Part shown: positions 42,657 to 51,182 of the stretch, piece by piece
How the letters are laid out: each line of letters starts with the position of its first letter
Numbering within the stretch: the stretch's first letter is position 1
Assembly (NCBI GenBank): GCA_050257855.1
Contig: JBLMXQ010000072.1
Coordinates: 1 to 64,000 of the forward strand
DNA: 64,000 nucleotides
Direction of reading: 5' to 3'
Source: JBLMXQ01 sp050257855
Lineage (GTDB): Bacteria; Acidobacteriota; Vicinamibacteria; Vicinamibacterales; CAVVIG01
Position numbers and translations under genes: made by a program
Notes under the pieces: model-generated
Seen by the model: only the letters and a program-made list of their open reading frames with translations
Database searches by the model: none
Told to the model about the DNA's origin: nothing

Positions 42657-44182
42657 CTTCGCCCCGTCGATTCGATGAGCGCATCCGCCTGCTTCGGTCC
42701 CCAGTCGCCGGCCGGATACGTCGCGAGCGCGGATGCGCCCTGTTCGGCCCACCGCGCAAGCACCGGCTGGAGCCACGTCCACGCCGCCTCGACGGCGTCG
42801 CGCCGGACGAAGAGCGTCGCGTCGCCGGCCAGGACGTCGAGCAGCAGGTGCTCGTAGGCTTCCGGCGACGAATCGCCGAACGTGCTCGCGTAGCTGAAGT
42901 TCATCTGAACCGGGTAGATGCGCACGCGCGGCCCGGGTATCTTCGAGCTGATGCCGAAGGCGAAGCCTTCGTCCGGCTGAATCCGCACCGAGAGGACGTT
43001 CGGGTCGAGGGCGCCCTGGCCTTCGGCGTTGAAGAGGATCTGAGGCACCGGCTTGAGGTGCACCGAGATCTCGCTCGCGCGCTTCGGCAGGCGCTTGCCG
43101 GTCCGGAGGAAGAACGGTACGCCCGCCCATCGCCAGTTGTCGATGAATGCCTGGAGCGCGACGAAGGTCTCGGTCGTGCTGTGCGGCGCCACGCCCGGCT
43201 CGTCCCCGTAGCCGGGCACCGGCGCGCCCATGTCGAACCCCGCGGCGTACTGCGCACGCACGACCTGCCGATCGACCCGCCCGGGCGTCATCGGGCGCAG
43301 CGCGCGAAACACCTTCGTCTTCTCGTCGCGGACCACCTCGGCGTCGAGCGACCACGGCGGCTCCATCGCGATGAGCGCGAGCAGCTGGAGCATGTGGTTC
43401 TGCACCATGTCGCGCAGGGCGCCGGCTGCGTCGTAGTAGCCGGCGCGCGTCCCGACGCCTTCTGCCTCGGCCACCGTGATCTGCACGTGGTCGACGTGGC
43501 GGTGATTGAACAGAGGCTCGAAGATGCTGTTCGCGAAGCGCAGGACCAGGATGTTCTGGACGGTCTCCTTCCCGAGGTAGTGATCGATCCGGAAGATCTG
43601 ACGCTCGTCGAAGACGCCCGCGAGGGCGTCGTCGATCGCGCGGGCGCTCTCGAGGTCGTGGCCGATCGGCTTCTCGACGACCAGACGGGCGAACGGCCGC
43701 GTGTCCGTCGCCGTGACGAAGTGGGCCCGCTGCAGCTGCTCGACCGTCGGGACGAACAGCGTCGGCGGCACGGCCAGGTAGTAGAGCCGGTTGCCGGGCA
43801 GCCCCCGCTCGTGCTCGATGATGTCGAGGCGCGCGCCGAGCGAGGCGAACGCGCGCGGATCATCGAGCGACGCGCTGACGAAGAAGAGCGCCCCGGCGAA
43901 CCCGTTCCACCGCTCGGTATCCGGCGGCCGCCTGGAGAACCGCTCGACGCCGTCCTTCGCGAACGCCCGGTACGCGGCGTCGTCCATGGGCTTGCGGCCG
44001 ACGCCGACGACCGCGAAGCGCGCCGGAAGAAAGCCGTCGACGAAGAGGTTGTAGAGTGCCGGGAGCAGCTTGCGGTGCGCCAGATCCCCGGCGCCGCCGA
44101 AGATGACGACCGCGGCCGGGTCGGCTGCCATCGCCGGTGTCTGTCCGACCGCCAGCTGCTCGAAGAGGGAGGCGACCGTCAC
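42641..44182 (-). CDS. zwf: glucose-6-phosphate 1-dehydrogenase
   Basis: A 513-aa enzyme of normal length: oxidises glucose-6-phosphate to 6-phosphogluconolactone with NADP+ (or NAD+), the entry to the oxidative pentose phosphate pathway. Seen: the dinucleotide-binding fingerprint FGGAGDLAHRKLLPALYNL, VVEKPIGHDLE, and the substrate motif RIDHYLGKE with the catalytic region near residue 199, then a FFLRTGKRLPKR strand. Start is GTG 44182 overlapping the gnd stop (GTGA). Upstream gnd and downstream opcA make a coherent operon. Confidence 0.97.
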   Translation of the reverse strand: MTVASLFEQLAVGQTPAMAADPAAVVIFGGAGDLAHRKLLPALYNLFVDGFLPARFAVVGVGRKPMDDAAYRAFAKDGVERFSRRPPDTERWNGFAGALFFVSASLDDPRAFASLGARLDIIEHERGLPGNRLYYLAVPPTLFVPTVEQLQRAHFVTATDTRPFARLVVEKPIGHDLESARAIDDALAGVFDERQIFRIDHYLGKETVQNILVLRFANSIFEPLFNHRHVDHVQITVAEAEGVGTRAGYYDAAGALRDMVQNHMLQLLALIAMEPPWSLDAEVVRDEKTKVFRALRPMTPGRVDRQVVRAQYAAGFDMGAPVPGYGDEPGVAPHSTTETFVALQAFIDNWRWAGVPFFLRTGKRLPKRASEISVHLKPVPQILFNAEGQGALDPNVLSVRIQPDEGFAFGISSKIPGPRVRIYPVQMNFSYASTFGDSSPEAYEHLLLDVLAGDATLFVRRDAVEAAWTWLQPVLARWAEQGASALATYPAGDWGPKQADALIESTGRRWRPL

Positions 44183-45084
44183 CGCGCGCCCGTTTTCCTG
44201 ACCGCGTGCCCGCCGAACTGATTGCGGAGCGCGGCGAGCAGCCGCTCGGCGAACGGGTTGTCCTCGCGCGAACGGAAGCGCGTGAAGAGCGCCGCCGCGA
44301 GCGCCGGCAGCGGCACGCTGCGCTCGATCCCTTCGGCCAGCGTCCAGCGGCCCTCGCCCGAGTCCTGGACGTACGCCTCGAGCTCCGACAGGTCCGGATC
44401 GTCGGCGAGCGCGCGACCGGCCAGCTCCAGCAGCCAGGATCGGACGACACTGCCGTGCATCCAGAGCTCGGCGACGCCGTGAAGGTCGATTCCGTACGGG
44501 CTGGCGTGCATGAGCTCGAACCCTTCTGCGTACGCCTGCATCAAGCCGTACTCGATCGCGTTGTGGACCATCTTCACGTAGTGACCCGCGCCGGTTTCGC
44601 CGACGCGCAGGTACCCGTGTTCCGGCGCGAGCGTGGTGAAAATCGGCTCGAGCCGGCGGCAGGCGTCGGCCGGTCCGCCGACCATCAGGCAGTAGCCTTC
44701 TTCCAGCCCCCAGATGCCGCCGCTCACTCCGGCGTCGACGTACTGAACGCCGTTCGCCGCCAGCGCCCCGGCGCGCCGCACGTCGTCGTGGAAGTTGGTG
44801 TTGCCGCCGTCGACCACGACGTCGCCGCGCGCCAGGCGGTCCCCGAGCGCGGCGACGGTCGACTCGGTTGGCGGACCGGCCGGGACCATCACCCAGACCG
44901 CGCGCGGCGGCGAGAGAGCCCCGGCCAGCGCGTCGAGCGAGGCGACGCTGCGGGCGCCGGCCGCTTCGGCCTCGCGCATCGCGTCGGGGCTGCGGTCGTA
45001 GGCGACGATCGCGTGGCCGCCGCGGATCGCGCGCCGCACCATATTGAGTCCCATCTTTCCGAGGCCGACGAAGCCGAGCTGCAT
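44179..45084 (-). CDS. gnd: 6-phosphogluconate dehydrogenase, decarboxylating (short GntZ-type)
   Basis: A 301-aa enzyme that converts 6-phosphogluconate to ribulose-5-phosphate. N-terminal Rossmann fingerprint GLGKMGLNMVRRA (residues 6-18), then DGGNTNFHDD, GVSGGIWGLEEGYC and the active-site helix GAGHYVKMVHNAIEYG with Lys and His-Asn near residue 171. The length of about 300 aa marks the short class, usually NAD-preferring, instead of the 470-aa NADP enzyme. It lies 61 bp after pgi and overlaps zwf by 4 nt. The separate lactonase gene (pgl) is not seen in the block. Confidence 0.95.
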   Translation of the reverse strand: MQLGFVGLGKMGLNMVRRAIRGGHAIVAYDRSPDAMREAEAAGARSVASLDALAGALSPPRAVWVMVPAGPPTESTVAALGDRLARGDVVVDGGNTNFHDDVRRAGALAANGVQYVDAGVSGGIWGLEEGYCLMVGGPADACRRLEPIFTTLAPEHGYLRVGETGAGHYVKMVHNAIEYGLMQAYAEGFELMHASPYGIDLHGVAELWMHGSVVRSWLLELAGRALADDPDLSELEAYVQDSGEGRWTLAEGIERSVPLPALAAALFTRFRSREDNPFAERLLAALRNQFGGHAVRKTGAR

Positions 45085-45145
45085 GCGCGAACTCCTCCCT
45101 CAGTGCTGCACGGCGGGTCGTCTGGCCCCGCCGATCGTCCGGTGG

Positions 45146-46924
45146 CTACGGCGCGCCCGCAATGCGGGCCAGCAGTGCGGCCGCCACGTCGCGAATCCGC
45201 TGTCGATCGGGCGTCGGCAGCCGGACGAGAACCGCACGCCGGCCGGCGGCATCCAGCGAATCGAAATCGCCGATGGCCTGGGCGAGCTCCAGCGTCGCAA
45301 ACGAGAACGGCTGTCCCGGAATCGGGACGTCGTCACGCGGCGCCGCCGACAGCAGCACGAAGACGCCGGTATTCGGCCCGCCTTTGTGCAGCTGGCCGGT
45401 CGAGTGCAGGTAGCGCGGGCCGTAGCCGAACATCGTGGCCGCACGGGTCCGGTCGCGAACCGCGATCCGGAACGCGTGCAGGTCGTCGGCCAGATCGGGC
45501 GCGGGGCCCAGGTACGCGAGCAGGGCGAAGTAGTCGCCGGGGCGGAGCAGGGAGAGCACCGCATCCGCGCCGAGCGTGCCGAGGTCCTCGCGCGCCGCGC
45601 CGCTCAGCGTCAGGGCGATTCCACCGGTCAGCTCGCGATCGGGCGCGGGCACCGGCAGCCGGCCGTGCGTCGTGTAGCGGTGGAGCAGCGCGCTCGTCGC
45701 TTCCTTGGCCTGCTGCACGTTCGGCTCGTCGAACGGGTTGATCGACAGCAGCGCGCCGGCCGCGGCGGTCGCCACTTCCCAGCGCACGAACTCGGCGCCG
45801 AGCGCCGAAGGCTCCGGCAGGTCGATCTCGGCGATCGGCACGCCGGCCGCCTTGAGGTCGCGGATGTCCGAATCGCGCATCTCCTCGGCGTACGATCCGT
45901 GCAGGCGCAGCCGGACGAAGAACCGGTCCGCGCCGTAGGCCGTTGCCGTGGCGAGGGGCTCGCCGGCAATCGGCACGATCCCGGTGCCGTGCTTGCCGGT
46001 GCTTTCCGCAATCAGCTGTTCCACCCACAGTCCGAACGGCTCGAGCGCCCTCGCCAGAACCAGCGTCAGCTTGTCGCGGCCCGCGCGCGCGGCCGCGCCG
46101 ATGGCGAGACCGAGCCCGATCGCCGGGTTGCTCCGTGGATCGCCGACACCGGATTCGGCGGTGGACAGCATCGCGAGCCCCCAGCCGAGAATCGCCGCGA
46201 GGTCCTGCCCCATCAGCGCGGCCGGGACCAGGCCGAAGTACGACAGCGCCGAGTAGCGGCCGCCGATATCGCCCGGGTTGACGAAGAGCTCGCGGAAGCC
46301 TTCGGCGCGGGCGCGCTCGGCGAGCGCGGTCCCCTCGTCGGTGATCGCGACGAAGTGGTCCGCCCAGCGCGCGACCTGCGCGTCCCGGAGCACTTGCCGG
46401 AAGTGCGCCGCCAGGGAGTTGGGCTCGATCGTCGTTCCCGACTTGCTCGCCAGCAGGTAGAGCGTGCGCTCGGGCACCGTCGTGACGGCGTGGATCGCAG
46501 CCGGATCGGTCGAGTCGAGCACGTGGAGCCGTGGCCAGCCGGGCGCCACCCCGAGGACGGCGCGCAGTACTTCGGGCGCGAGGCTCGACCCGCCCATCCC
46601 GAGCAGGACCACGTCGGTGAAGCCGTCCCGCCGTACGCCGGCCGCGAACGTGCGAAGGCGATCGAGGGCGTCGGCCATCAGCGCCGGCGAGTCGAGCCAG
46701 CCGAGGCGGTTGGCGACCTTCTTCTGCACCGCCGGGTCGCTGCTCCACACGGACGGTTCGCGCCGCCAGAGGCCCGCGGCGGCGCGCCCGGCCGCCGTGG
46801 CCTGACCGTCGATCGCATCGCCGAGCGGACCGGCCGTCAGATGGAGACTGCTCTGCAGCCGCGCGCGCTTGTGCGCCACGTCGAGCGCCGGCCAGCGCGA
46901 CAGCAGATCCTGGGAAGTCGTCAT
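45146..46924 (-). CDS. pgi: glucose-6-phosphate isomerase (free-standing, Tal-Pgi subgroup)
   Basis: A 592-aa protein resembling the Pgi half of transaldolase-Pgi fusions; no transaldolase domain is attached. SIS-type sugar-phosphate sites: GMGGSSLAPEVLR (near 108) and SKSGTTIEPNSLA (near 161), then ESTGKHGTGIVP and the C-terminal LHSTGQLHKGGPNTG with the catalytic region. It links fructose-6-phosphate to the substrate of Zwf, completing a cycle with gnd and zwf. ATG 46924 is 20 bp from a divergent start and has no ribosome-binding site, suggesting leaderless translation. Confidence 0.93.
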   Translation of the reverse strand: MTTSQDLLSRWPALDVAHKRARLQSSLHLTAGPLGDAIDGQATAAGRAAAGLWRREPSVWSSDPAVQKKVANRLGWLDSPALMADALDRLRTFAAGVRRDGFTDVVLLGMGGSSLAPEVLRAVLGVAPGWPRLHVLDSTDPAAIHAVTTVPERTLYLLASKSGTTIEPNSLAAHFRQVLRDAQVARWADHFVAITDEGTALAERARAEGFRELFVNPGDIGGRYSALSYFGLVPAALMGQDLAAILGWGLAMLSTAESGVGDPRSNPAIGLGLAIGAAARAGRDKLTLVLARALEPFGLWVEQLIAESTGKHGTGIVPIAGEPLATATAYGADRFFVRLRLHGSYAEEMRDSDIRDLKAAGVPIAEIDLPEPSALGAEFVRWEVATAAAGALLSINPFDEPNVQQAKEATSALLHRYTTHGRLPVPAPDRELTGGIALTLSGAAREDLGTLGADAVLSLLRPGDYFALLAYLGPAPDLADDLHAFRIAVRDRTRAATMFGYGPRYLHSTGQLHKGGPNTGVFVLLSAAPRDDVPIPGQPFSFATLELAQAIGDFDSLDAAGRRAVLVRLPTPDRQRIRDVAAALLARIAGAP

Positions 46925-46944
46925 GACGCTAGAATACTGTAGTC
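46925..46944. promoter_or_regulatory. 20-bp divergent promoter core between pgi and the 80-aa gene
   Basis: Only 20 bp separate two divergent ATG codons. On the plus strand TAGAAT at 46930-46935 lies 9 bp before the ATG at 46945; on the minus strand the same bases read ATTCTA/TATTCT, 5-6 bp before the pgi ATG. Each could serve as a -10 box giving a leaderless transcript, so -35 contacts would lie inside the opposite gene. Confidence 0.5.
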
Positions 46945-47187
46945 ATGGCCCGTGGCTTCGAAAGCAAGGATGTCGAATACCAGCAGGCCGAGGCCGAACG
47001 CGACAAACAGAAGGGGCCGCCTCTGAGCGCCGAGGAGCGCGAGGCCACGACTCGCCTGCGAACCGTCGAGCTGGCCCTCACACGCGCACGCGCCGACCTG
47101 GAGTCGGCCACCGCACCCGCGCATCGCCAGATGCTGGAGCAGGCGATCGCGGCTCTCGAAGCACAACTTGGTACGCGTCGGCTCTGA
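46945..47187 (+). CDS. small charged coiled-coil protein, function unknown
   Basis: An 80-aa soluble protein, strongly helical and rich in Glu, Arg, Ala and Leu (EEREATTRLRTVELALTRAR, then MLEQAIAALEAQLG), which should form a coiled coil. No recognised family. Its stop overlaps the tesA-like start by one base (TGATG), so it heads the tesA-ybbA-ybbP operon. The start lacks a ribosome-binding site; a TAGAAT box lies 9 bp upstream. Confidence 0.75.
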   Translation: MARGFESKDVEYQQAEAERDKQKGPPLSAEEREATTRLRTVELALTRARADLESATAPAHRQMLEQAIAALEAQLGTRRL

Positions 47188-47927
47188 TGGTCCTTCGCCC
47201 CCGTCACGCGGGTCTCTCCTGGTTCCTGACTGCTGCGGTTCTGGCCGCCGCCTGCGGCTCGGGCGGGCACGCACCCGACGGCGCCGCTGACGGTGTCGCG
47301 GCCGCTCGACCGGCGCGCGGGGGCGCGTCCACGCCGGCGGCGACGTCCGGGGGTCCGTCCGGCCGCCCGCGGATCGTCGTGCTCGGCGACAGCCTGACGG
47401 CCGGGCTCGGCCTGCCGGTTGACGAAGCCTATCCCAGTCTGCTGCAGCAGGATCTCGACCAGCGAGGGCTGAAGTACGAGGTCGTGAATGCCGGCGTGTC
47501 CGGCGACACGTCGGCGGGCGGGCTGAGCCGTCTCGACTGGTCGCTGCAGGGCGACGTGAAGGTGCTCGTCGTGGCGCTCGGCGGCAACGACGCCCTGCGC
47601 GGCCTGCCGCCCTCCGAGCTGGAAGGCAACCTCGCGAAGATCATCGAGCGGGCGCAGGCACGAGGCGTCACGGTCGTCCTCGCCGGAATGGAAGCGCCGC
47701 CGAACTTCGGAGCGGACTACACGGTGGCGTTCCATCGGGTCTATCCGGAGCTCGCGCGCCGGTACCACCTCGCCTTCGTGCACTTCCTGCTCGACGGCGT
47801 CGCAGGCCACCCGGATCTGAACCAGGCGGACGGCATCCACCCTAACGCGCGCGGGGCACGGATCGTCGCCGACAACGTCTGGTCCGTTCTGGGGCCGATC
47901 GCGGAGAAGCAGGCAGTTCATGATTGA
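47187..47927 (+). CDS. tesA: TesA-like SGNH esterase/lysophospholipase, lipoprotein
   Basis: A 246-aa SGNH hydrolase with a lipobox (LAAACGS, Cys23) and a Pro/Gly-rich linker. Catalytic blocks: GDSLTAGLGLP (Ser near residue 68), NAGVSGDTSAGG (oxyanion Gly), VVALGGNDALRG (oxyanion Asn) and DGIHPNARG (Asp-His near 213-216). E. coli TesA is a periplasmic thioesterase/lysophospholipase L1; here the protein appears lipid-anchored. The following ABC transporter genes overlap it by 8 nt, reproducing the conserved tesA-ybbA-ybbP order. Confidence 0.92.
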   Translation: MVLRPRHAGLSWFLTAAVLAAACGSGGHAPDGAADGVAAARPARGGASTPAATSGGPSGRPRIVVLGDSLTAGLGLPVDEAYPSLLQQDLDQRGLKYEVVNAGVSGDTSAGGLSRLDWSLQGDVKVLVVALGGNDALRGLPPSELEGNLAKIIERAQARGVTVVLAGMEAPPNFGADYTVAFHRVYPELARRYHLAFVHFLLDGVAGHPDLNQADGIHPNARGARIVADNVWSVLGPIAEKQAVHD

Positions 47928-48606
47928 CCTTCGGGGCGTGTCGAAGACGGTCACGAGCGGCACCGAGCCGCTCACCATCCTGCAGCCGCTCACCCTCGTC
48001 ATTCCGCGCGGGCAGTTCGTGGCCATCCTCGGACCCTCGGGGAGCGGCAAGTCGACGCTGCTGGGGCTCATCGCAGGCCTCGACGCGCCCTCGACCGGGG
48101 AGGTGCTCATCGACGGCGTGGACATCACCGCGCTCGACGAGGACGCGCTGGCGAAGCTGCGGGGCGACAAGATCGGCTTCGTCTTCCAGTTCTTCCACCT
48201 GATTCCGTCGCTGACCGCGCTCGAGAACGTGGCCGTCCCGATGGAGATTGCCGGGGTGGCCGATTCGCAGAGGCGCGCGCGGCGTCTCCTCGACGAAGTC
48301 GGCCTCGGCGGCCGCGCGCACCATTACCCGTCGCAGCTCTCCGGAGGCGAGCAGCAGCGGGTCGCGCTGGCGCGCGCGCTCGCCAACGACCCTCCGCTCC
48401 TGCTGGCCGACGAGCCGACGGGAAATCTGGACAGCCGGACCGGGCGCCACATCCTCGAGCTGCTCCGCGACGTGCACGATCGGCGCGGCACGACGATCCT
48501 GCTTGTGACGCACGACGCCGACCTGGCGGCGATTGCCGACGCCCGCCTGGTCCTGCGGGACGGCGCCGTCGTGGAAAACGACCTCGCGGTGGGGGAGGCG
48601 CGATGA
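47920..48606 (+). CDS. ybbA: YbbA-type ABC transporter ATP-binding protein
   Basis: A 228-aa ATPase of the LolD/MacB group. Walker A GPSGSGKST (near 38-46), Q-loop FQFFHLIPSL, signature LSGGEQQRVALARAL, Walker B LLLADEPTGNLD and the switch His in LLVTHDAD. It pairs with the permease encoded 4 nt overlapped downstream. The cluster with a TesA-like esterase matches the YbbAP system, thought to extract or move hydrophobic molecules from the inner membrane in a mechanotransmission way rather than across it. Confidence 0.95.
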   Translation: MIDLRGVSKTVTSGTEPLTILQPLTLVIPRGQFVAILGPSGSGKSTLLGLIAGLDAPSTGEVLIDGVDITALDEDALAKLRGDKIGFVFQFFHLIPSLTALENVAVPMEIAGVADSQRRARRLLDEVGLGGRAHHYPSQLSGGEQQRVALARALANDPPLLLADEPTGNLDSRTGRHILELLRDVHDRRGTTILLVTHDADLAAIADARLVLRDGAVVENDLAVGEAR

Positions 48607-51140
48607 AGTTCGTGCTGCGCATGGCGGCGCGCGAGACGCGCGCGTCGTGGCGGCGGCTGCTCTTCTTCTTCGTCTGCATCGCGGTCGGCGTCGCGGCGAT
48701 CGTCGCGCTCCGGTCGGTGATCCAGAGCGTGCGAGGCGTCTTCGGCAGGGAGGCGCGCTCGCTGATTGCCGCCGACGTCCTGATCGCGACGACGCGCGAC
48801 TGGACGCCCGCCGCGCGGACGATCATCGATCGCCGTCTCGCCGAGGCCGGCGCCACCGAGCGGACCGAGACCGTCGAGACGCCGACGATGGTGCGGCCGG
48901 CGGACGAATCGAAGAAGGTGGCCCGGATGGTCGAGCTGCGCGCCGTCCAGCCGGGCTTCCCGCTGTACGGCACGCTCGGCGTCGAGGGGACGACCTACTC
49001 GCACGCCCTCGTCGAGCACCATGGCGTGCTCGTCCGGCCGGAGCTGCTCGCGACGCTGAACGTGGCGGTCGGGGACCAGCTCCGCATCGGCCAGGCGGAC
49101 TTCACGATTCGCGGCGTGATCACGAACGAGCCGGGCCGGAGCGTCGGGGCGTTCAGCCTCGGCCCGCGCGTCATCATCGACGATGCGGACCTGCCGTCGA
49201 CCGGCCTGCTCGGCTTCGGCAGCCGCGCCCGGCGCCTGATTCTGGTACGGGTGCCCGAGGAGGCCCGCATCGCCCCGCTCGTGCGCGCGCTCCGCGCCGA
49301 TCTCCGCAATCAGTTCGTCACCGCCCGCTCCTACCGCGCGAACGACGACGAAGTCGGGCGCGACTTCGATCGCGCCGAGAACTATCTCAGCCTCGTCGGT
49401 CTGATCATCGTCATTCTCGGCGGCATTGCCGTGTCGAGCGTCACGCGCGTGTTCATCCTGCAGAAAGTCCGCAGCATCGCCGTGCTGAAGTGCGTCGGCG
49501 CGCGGAGCGGCCAGGTGATCGCCGTCTACCTGCTCCAGGTGACGCTGCTCGGGCTGGCCGGCAGCCTGCTCGGCGTGGCGATCGCGCGCGCCGCCGTCGG
49601 GGCCATCCCGTGGGCGCTCGGCGCCTCGTCGACCTCGCTGCTGGCCGAGGCGCACTACGGCGTCAGCTGGAGCGCGGCGCTGCAGGGGATCGGGATCGGC
49701 GTACTCGTCTCGCTGCTGTTCTCGATCGTCCCGCTGCTGCAGATTCGACACGTCAAGCCGTCGCTGCTCCTGCGCGACGAGCCGCCGCCGCGCACGCGCG
49801 ACTGGGTCCGCGTCGCGGCGGTGGTCGCCGTGTCGGCCGGCCTGGTCGCCCTGACCGCCTGGCAGGCCGCCTCGTTGAAGGCGGGGGTGATCGTGTGCGC
49901 CGGCTTCGCGGGCCTCGCCATCGTGCTGATGCTCGCCGGAAGGCTGCTCGTCCGGCTGCTCGCGCCCCTCGCCGGCGCGCGGTCGTTCCCGCTGCGGCAC
50001 GCGGTCCTGCACCTGTCCCGTCCCGGCAACCAGACCCGCGTCGTGCTGCTGGCCGTCGGCCTGGGCGCGTTCTTCGTCATCGGGGTGCGCTCGCTCGAGG
50101 CCAGCCTGCTGCAGGAGTTCTCGATCCAGGTCACCGGCGACTCGCCCGACATGTTCCTGATGGACATCCAGCCGGACCAAGTCGCCGGCATCCGCGCGTT
50201 CCTGGCGGACCCGGCGCACGGCGCGCGGCACGTCCAGCTCATCCCGGTCCTGCGCGCGCGCGTCACCGGCGTCAGCGGACGCGAGACCGAACTGACCCGC
50301 TTCGAGGACGTGCGGGCACGCGGCTCGCTGGCGCGCGAGTACACGGTGACGTATCGCCCGGATCTGGCGAGGAACGAGCGCGTCGTCGCCGGCTCGTTCT
50401 GGAACAGCCCCTCGCCCGATCCCGAGGTCTCGATCGAGTCGAACATTCACGAGCGGTTCCGCATCGACGTGGGCGACACGATGCGATTCGACATCCTGGG
50501 GCGGACGATCGCGGCGAAGGTCACCAGCATCCGCGAAGTGGACTGGAAGGACTCGCGCAGCGGCGGCTTCATGTTCGTCTTCCGCCCGGGCGCGCTCGAC
50601 AAGGCGCCGCACACCTACATCGCGCCGCTCAAGGGGCCGAACACGCCCGGCGCGCGCGCCAGGTTCCAGCACGACCTCGTCGAGCGCTTTCCGAACGTAT
50701 CGGCGATCGACTTCCACGAGATCCTGCAGACCATTCAGGACGTGATGTCGAAGGTGACGCTGGCCGTCTCGGTCGTCGGCGGTCTCGTGCTCTTCAGCGG
50801 CGCGCTGATCCTGATCGGCGCCGTGGCCATGACGAAGTTCCAGCGCGTGTACGAGGCGGCAATTTTCAAGACGCTGGGCGCCAACACGCGCACGATCGCG
50901 ACGATGCTCCTCGTCGAGTACGGCGTGCTCGGCCTGCTCGCGGGCCTGATAGGGTCGCTCGGCGCCGTGGCGCTCACCTGGGGCGTCAGCCGCTGGGCGC
51001 TCGACCTCCCCTGGCGCATCTTCCCGGGCGAGCACATCGGCGGGCTGGCGATCACCGCGATTCTCGTCGCCGTCATCGGCGTCGTCTCCAGCCTCGACGT
51101 CCTGCGGAACAAACCGCTCGCCACGCTGCGGGCCGAGTAA
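48603..51140 (+). CDS. ybbP: YbbP-type ABC transporter permease (FtsX-like)
   Basis: An 845-aa inner-membrane permease. TM1 near residues 18-36 (LLFFFVCIAVGVAAIVALRS), a first large periplasmic domain, then an FtsX block (LVGLIIVILGGIAVSSV, a VRSIAVLKCVGARSGQ coupling helix), a middle group of helices (VAAVVAVSAGLVALTAW; GLAIVLMLAGRLLVRLL), a second periplasmic domain and a C-terminal FtsX block with YEAAIFKTLGANTRTI. The duplicated FtsX arrangement with about ten helices is that of YbbP (COG3127). Start ATG 48603 overlaps ybbA (ATGA). Confidence 0.93.
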   Translation: MKFVLRMAARETRASWRRLLFFFVCIAVGVAAIVALRSVIQSVRGVFGREARSLIAADVLIATTRDWTPAARTIIDRRLAEAGATERTETVETPTMVRPADESKKVARMVELRAVQPGFPLYGTLGVEGTTYSHALVEHHGVLVRPELLATLNVAVGDQLRIGQADFTIRGVITNEPGRSVGAFSLGPRVIIDDADLPSTGLLGFGSRARRLILVRVPEEARIAPLVRALRADLRNQFVTARSYRANDDEVGRDFDRAENYLSLVGLIIVILGGIAVSSVTRVFILQKVRSIAVLKCVGARSGQVIAVYLLQVTLLGLAGSLLGVAIARAAVGAIPWALGASSTSLLAEAHYGVSWSAALQGIGIGVLVSLLFSIVPLLQIRHVKPSLLLRDEPPPRTRDWVRVAAVVAVSAGLVALTAWQAASLKAGVIVCAGFAGLAIVLMLAGRLLVRLLAPLAGARSFPLRHAVLHLSRPGNQTRVVLLAVGLGAFFVIGVRSLEASLLQEFSIQVTGDSPDMFLMDIQPDQVAGIRAFLADPAHGARHVQLIPVLRARVTGVSGRETELTRFEDVRARGSLAREYTVTYRPDLARNERVVAGSFWNSPSPDPEVSIESNIHERFRIDVGDTMRFDILGRTIAAKVTSIREVDWKDSRSGGFMFVFRPGALDKAPHTYIAPLKGPNTPGARARFQHDLVERFPNVSAIDFHEILQTIQDVMSKVTLAVSVVGGLVLFSGALILIGAVAMTKFQRVYEAAIFKTLGANTRTIATMLLVEYGVLGLLAGLIGSLGAVALTWGVSRWALDLPWRIFPGEHIGGLAITAILVAVIGVVSSLDVLRNKPLATLRAE

Positions 51141-51182
51141 CGCTACCGCCGGCAGGCGGCCGGCTGCGGTTAGAATTCGCCC

